In this document: in pieces, positions 6,234 to 7,606 of the stretch
Layout of the letters: each line of letters begins with the position of its first letter
Numbering within the stretch: the first letter of the stretch is position 1
DNA from: CAXSEF01 sp050920955
Lineage (GTDB): Bacteria > Pseudomonadota > Alphaproteobacteria > Acetobacterales > Acetobacteraceae
DNA length: 7,606 bases
Reading direction: 5' to 3'
Assembly: GCA_050920955.1 (NCBI GenBank)
Contig: JBPBQS010000182.1
Span: forward strand, 1 to 7,606
Program-made: the position numbers and the translations under genes
Notes under the pieces: generated by a model
The model's database searches: none
Told to the model about the DNA's origin: nothing
The model's input: the letters and a program-made list of their open reading frames with translations, nothing else

Positions 6234-6872
6234 CACCTTGATCACCGCCGTCCTTCGCGCGAACGCCACGAAGTCCAGCCGCCGCGCATACGCCCGCACG
6301 AAAGCGTCCGGCTCCGCGTCGAGGTCGGTGTAGCGGTCCCCCACCAGGTAGTCCGACATCGCCTGCAGGTAGCGCGCCGGCGACACCTTCGCCCCCCCGC
6401 CATACTGCACGGCCAGCGCCCCGTAGCTCGTGTCGATGTCCTCCACGACGTAGAACCCCCCCGGAACCACGTGCGGCAGCAGCACCTGCAGCGTCAGGAT
6501 CTGGTGCGCCCAGACGTGCGACCCGTCGTCGATCACGATGTCGAACGGCCCGTGCGCGGCCGCGACCTCCGCCAGCCGCGCCGCGTCCGACTGGTCCAGA
6601 ACCTCGACCGAAACCCGCCCGCCCGCGAACCGCGCCGTGTCCGGGTTGATGTCCGCGCCCACGACGAGCGCGTGCGGAAAGAACTCCGCCCAGGTCTGCA
6701 GCGACTGCCCCTCCCACACGCCGATCTCGAGCACGCGCAGCGCCCGCTCACGCATCGGCGCGAAGAACGACTCGTACACCCTGAGGAAATCGTGGTGGCG
6801 CGACGACTTGTCCGTCCCCCGCCGCAGCCCGATCGCATCCAGCCCCGGCCGCTCCGCCCCGCCATCGACCAC
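6228..6872 (-). CDS. Class I SAM-dependent methyltransferase, MycE/TylF-like
   Basis: The 214-residue protein has the SAM-binding motif VLEIGVWEGQSL (47-58), the acidic residue after strand 2 in VGADIN (Asp74), the hallmark FDIVIDDGSH (110-119) and PGGFYVVEDIDTSYG (137-151). An N-terminal GTDKSSRHHDF (19-29) and YESFFAPMR complete a pattern I know from macrolide sugar O-methyltransferases (MycE) and TylF relatives. In MycE, as I recall, Mg2+ is held by an Asp of DGSH and by an adjacent Glu-Asp pair, with the DGSH His as base; Asp116, His119, Glu144 and Asp145 would correspond. It is probably cytosolic; the acceptor is unknown. The GTG at 6872 is a judgement: the frame continues to an ATG at 6941 and a TTG at 6974, but that part is AT-richer and unlike the family. 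No glycosyltransferase or biosynthetic cluster is in view. Confidence 0.85.
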   Translation of the reverse strand: MVDGGAERPGLDAIGLRRGTDKSSRHHDFLRVYESFFAPMRERALRVLEIGVWEGQSLQTWAEFFPHALVVGADINPDTARFAGGRVSVEVLDQSDAARLAEVAAAHGPFDIVIDDGSHVWAHQILTLQVLLPHVVPGGFYVVEDIDTSYGALAVQYGGGAKVSPARYLQAMSDYLVGDRYTDLDAEPDAFVRAYARRLDFVAFARRTAVIKVR

Positions 6873-6984
6873 CGACCACCCCCAGGAAAACGGCTCTTCC
6901 CCGAAAGAAAGAACCAAGGAACTTCCGCCAACAAGACCCATGCCACACGGCGAGAACCGAACCCAAGCCGGCAAAGTCTTTTTG

Positions 6985-7008
6985 CTTCTTTTTCTTCAGA
7001 AAAAGAAG
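6985..7008. terminator. AT-rich hairpin downstream of lptM, possible transcript end
   Basis: CTTCTTTTT (6985-6993) and AAAAAGAAG (7000-7008) form a perfect nine-pair stem around a six-base loop, about 30 bases past the lptM stop. Only three of the pairs are G-C, and on the minus strand the stem is followed by CAAAAAGACTTT rather than a U tract, so it does not fit a standard intrinsic terminator. Read on the plus strand it also lacks a following T run. I recall similar AT-rich palindromes between genes in Acetobacteraceae genomes but cannot confirm it here. Confidence 0.4.
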
Positions 7009-7020
7009 GCCTTGCTTCCT
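7008..7020. repeat. Isolated terminus of the four-hairpin repeat
   Basis: GGCCTTGCTTCCT is identical to the right end of repeat copy 1 (1541-1551 region, GGCCTTGCTTCC). It again lies just downstream of a minus-strand stop codon (lptM), but instead of the four hairpins it leads into the AT-rich stem. It may be a shared end module of two repeat types or a chance 12-base match; the parallel position argues for the former. Confidence 0.45.
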
Positions 7021-7040
7021 TGCGCTCTCCCGCACCCTGC

Positions 7041-7163
7041 TCAGTACGTCGGATACATGCGCGGATAGGTGATCTGGTCCACCGGCCCGGGCGCTGCCGG
7101 CGCGCCCTTCTTGCCGCACCCTGCGACGAGCGTGACCGCGAGCAGCGCTGCCAGCCACTTCAT
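7041..7163 (-). CDS. lptM: LptM-type small lipoprotein (LPS translocon maturation factor)
   Basis: This 40-codon gene encodes MKWLAALLAVTLVAGCGKKG followed by a Pro-rich mature part ending MYPTY. Residues 1-15 are a lipoprotein signal peptide and LVAGC is a clear lipobox with the lipidated Cys16. The CGKKGAP start of the mature chain is the family hallmark (CGxKGPL in E. coli LptM, formerly YifL). LptM promotes disulfide rearrangement and assembly of the LptDE translocon in the outer membrane. The ATG overlaps the argH stop as ATGA and has GGGAG seven bases upstream, so it should be translated by coupling. The position directly after argH and near lysA is, as far as I know, common in Proteobacteria. 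The mature part is short, 25 residues, as usual for the family. Confidence 0.88.
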   Translation of the reverse strand: MKWLAALLAVTLVAGCGKKGAPAAPGPVDQITYPRMYPTY

Positions 7164-7606
7164 GCCCGTGCTCCCGTGCCGCCGGCGAGCGCCGCGCGCC
7201 ACCGCGCCGCCTCGCGCGCGACGTTGGCTGGCGCCGTGCCCCCCTGGCTGACGCGCGACGCGATGGACGCCTCCACGCCGAGCACCCCGAACACGTCCTG
7301 GGTGATCCCTGCCTCCTCCGCCTGCATCTCCGCCAGGCTGAGCCCCGCCAGATCCACGCCCCGCGCTTCGGCCGCGGCGACGAGCCGCCCGGTGACGTGG
7401 TGCGCCGTGCGGAACGGCAGCCGCAGCACGCGCACGAGCCAGTCCGCGAGGTCCGTCGCCGTGGAGAACCCCGACCCCGCCATCGCCCGCATCCGCGCGG
7501 TGTCGGCCTGCAGGTCGCGCACCATCCCCGCGATGGCGGCGAGTGCCAGCGCCAGGGCGTCGGCCGCGTCGAACACGCCTTCCTTGTCCTCCTGCGTGTC
7601 CTTGGC
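7160..7606 (-). CDS. argH: Argininosuccinate lyase, C-terminal part
   Basis: The visible 148 residues are the C-terminal third of ArgH, the enzyme that splits argininosuccinate into arginine and fumarate at the end of arginine synthesis. The frame is open to the right edge, reading AKDTQEDKEGVFDAAD there, which matches the family's KDxQEDKE motif. Further on come LPFRTAHHVTGRLVAAAE, the LSLAEMQ helix and VEASIASRVSQGGTAPANV, all strongly characteristic of ArgH rather than fumarase or adenylosuccinate lyase. The GSSxMPxKxN signature, which precedes the QEDKE region, and the rest of the active site lie outside the window. The gene is cut by the window edge and is not visibly damaged. Its TGA overlaps the lptM start by four bases. 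Confidence 0.96.
   Translation of the reverse strand, partial: AKDTQEDKEGVFDAADALALALAAIAGMVRDLQADTARMRAMAGSGFSTATDLADWLVRVLRLPFRTAHHVTGRLVAAAEARGVDLAGLSLAEMQAEEAGITQDVFGVLGVEASIASRVSQGGTAPANVAREAARWRAALAGGTGARA

Larger units (their letters stand above)
6873..7040. other. AT-rich gene-free spacer between lptM and the methyltransferase
   Basis: This stretch is visibly richer in A and T than anything else in the window, especially 6890-7010, with homopurine/homopyrimidine runs such as GAAAGAAAGAACC (6902-6914) and TTTTTGCTTCTTTTTC (6979-6994). It holds the hairpin and the 12-base repeat terminus listed separately. I see no coding signal. It probably contains the methyltransferase promoter, since the spacing breaks the argH-lptM operon, but no hexamer pair stands out. 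Confidence 0.6.

Noticed and set aside
4718..6241. Plus-strand frame antisense to lysA and its neighbours
   Set aside because: Arg/Pro/His-rich shadow with no domain; it reads through repeat copy 2 and contradicts the clear lysA motifs.
6873..6974. Methyltransferase start at ATG 6941 or TTG 6974
   Set aside because: The added sequence lies in the AT-rich patch, lacks a ribosome-binding site and does not resemble the family N-terminus; it is kept as a minor alternative.

Overview
The window looks like chromosome from a very GC-rich alphaproteobacterium, most likely an acetic-acid-bacteria relative (Acetobacteraceae/Rhodospirillales). The reasons are the extreme GC content, the TIGR02302 (DUF4175) membrane protein that is largely restricted to Alphaproteobacteria, the argH-lptM / lysA-TIGR02302 order, and an MJ0042-type zinc-ribbon gene facing away from ftsEX. 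Taxonomy is inferred from gene content and order only.

Layout, read right to left because most genes are on the minus strand. The 3' part of argH (arginine biosynthesis) enters from the right edge and overlaps by 4 bp a 40-codon lipoprotein gene, lptM (LPS-translocon maturation factor). A relatively AT-rich, gene-free patch of about 170 bp follows, with a U-rich hairpin. Next are a MycE/TylF-like class I SAM methyltransferase, a structured repeat of about 130 bp, a small secreted Pro/Gly-rich protein, lysA (diaminopimelate decarboxylase), and a 943-residue TIGR02302 protein whose GTG start overlaps the lysA stop. A second copy of the same repeat lies between the TIGR02302 gene and the convergent plus-strand zinc-ribbon gene. 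At the left edge ftsE reads leftwards, divergent from the zinc-ribbon gene, and overlaps by 8 bp the first 25 codons of ftsX.

The genes fit an envelope and amino-acid housekeeping neighbourhood: lysine/diaminopimelate supply for peptidoglycan, FtsEX control of septal cell-wall hydrolysis, LptM for LPS export, and a membrane protein of unknown role.

The least expected content is between the genes. Two related copies (about 1424-1552 and 6105-6233) consist of four hairpins in series with short inverted ends. Where the copies differ, several changes preserve pairing, including one exact compensatory pair, which suggests the folded form is maintained. One copy supplies the last ~23 codons and the stop of the zinc-ribbon gene; an end of the other contains the stop codon of the methyltransferase. 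The terminal motif GGAAGCAAGGCC recurs a third time next to the AT-rich hairpin downstream of lptM. I see no CRISPR array, rRNA, tRNA, transposase or phage gene.
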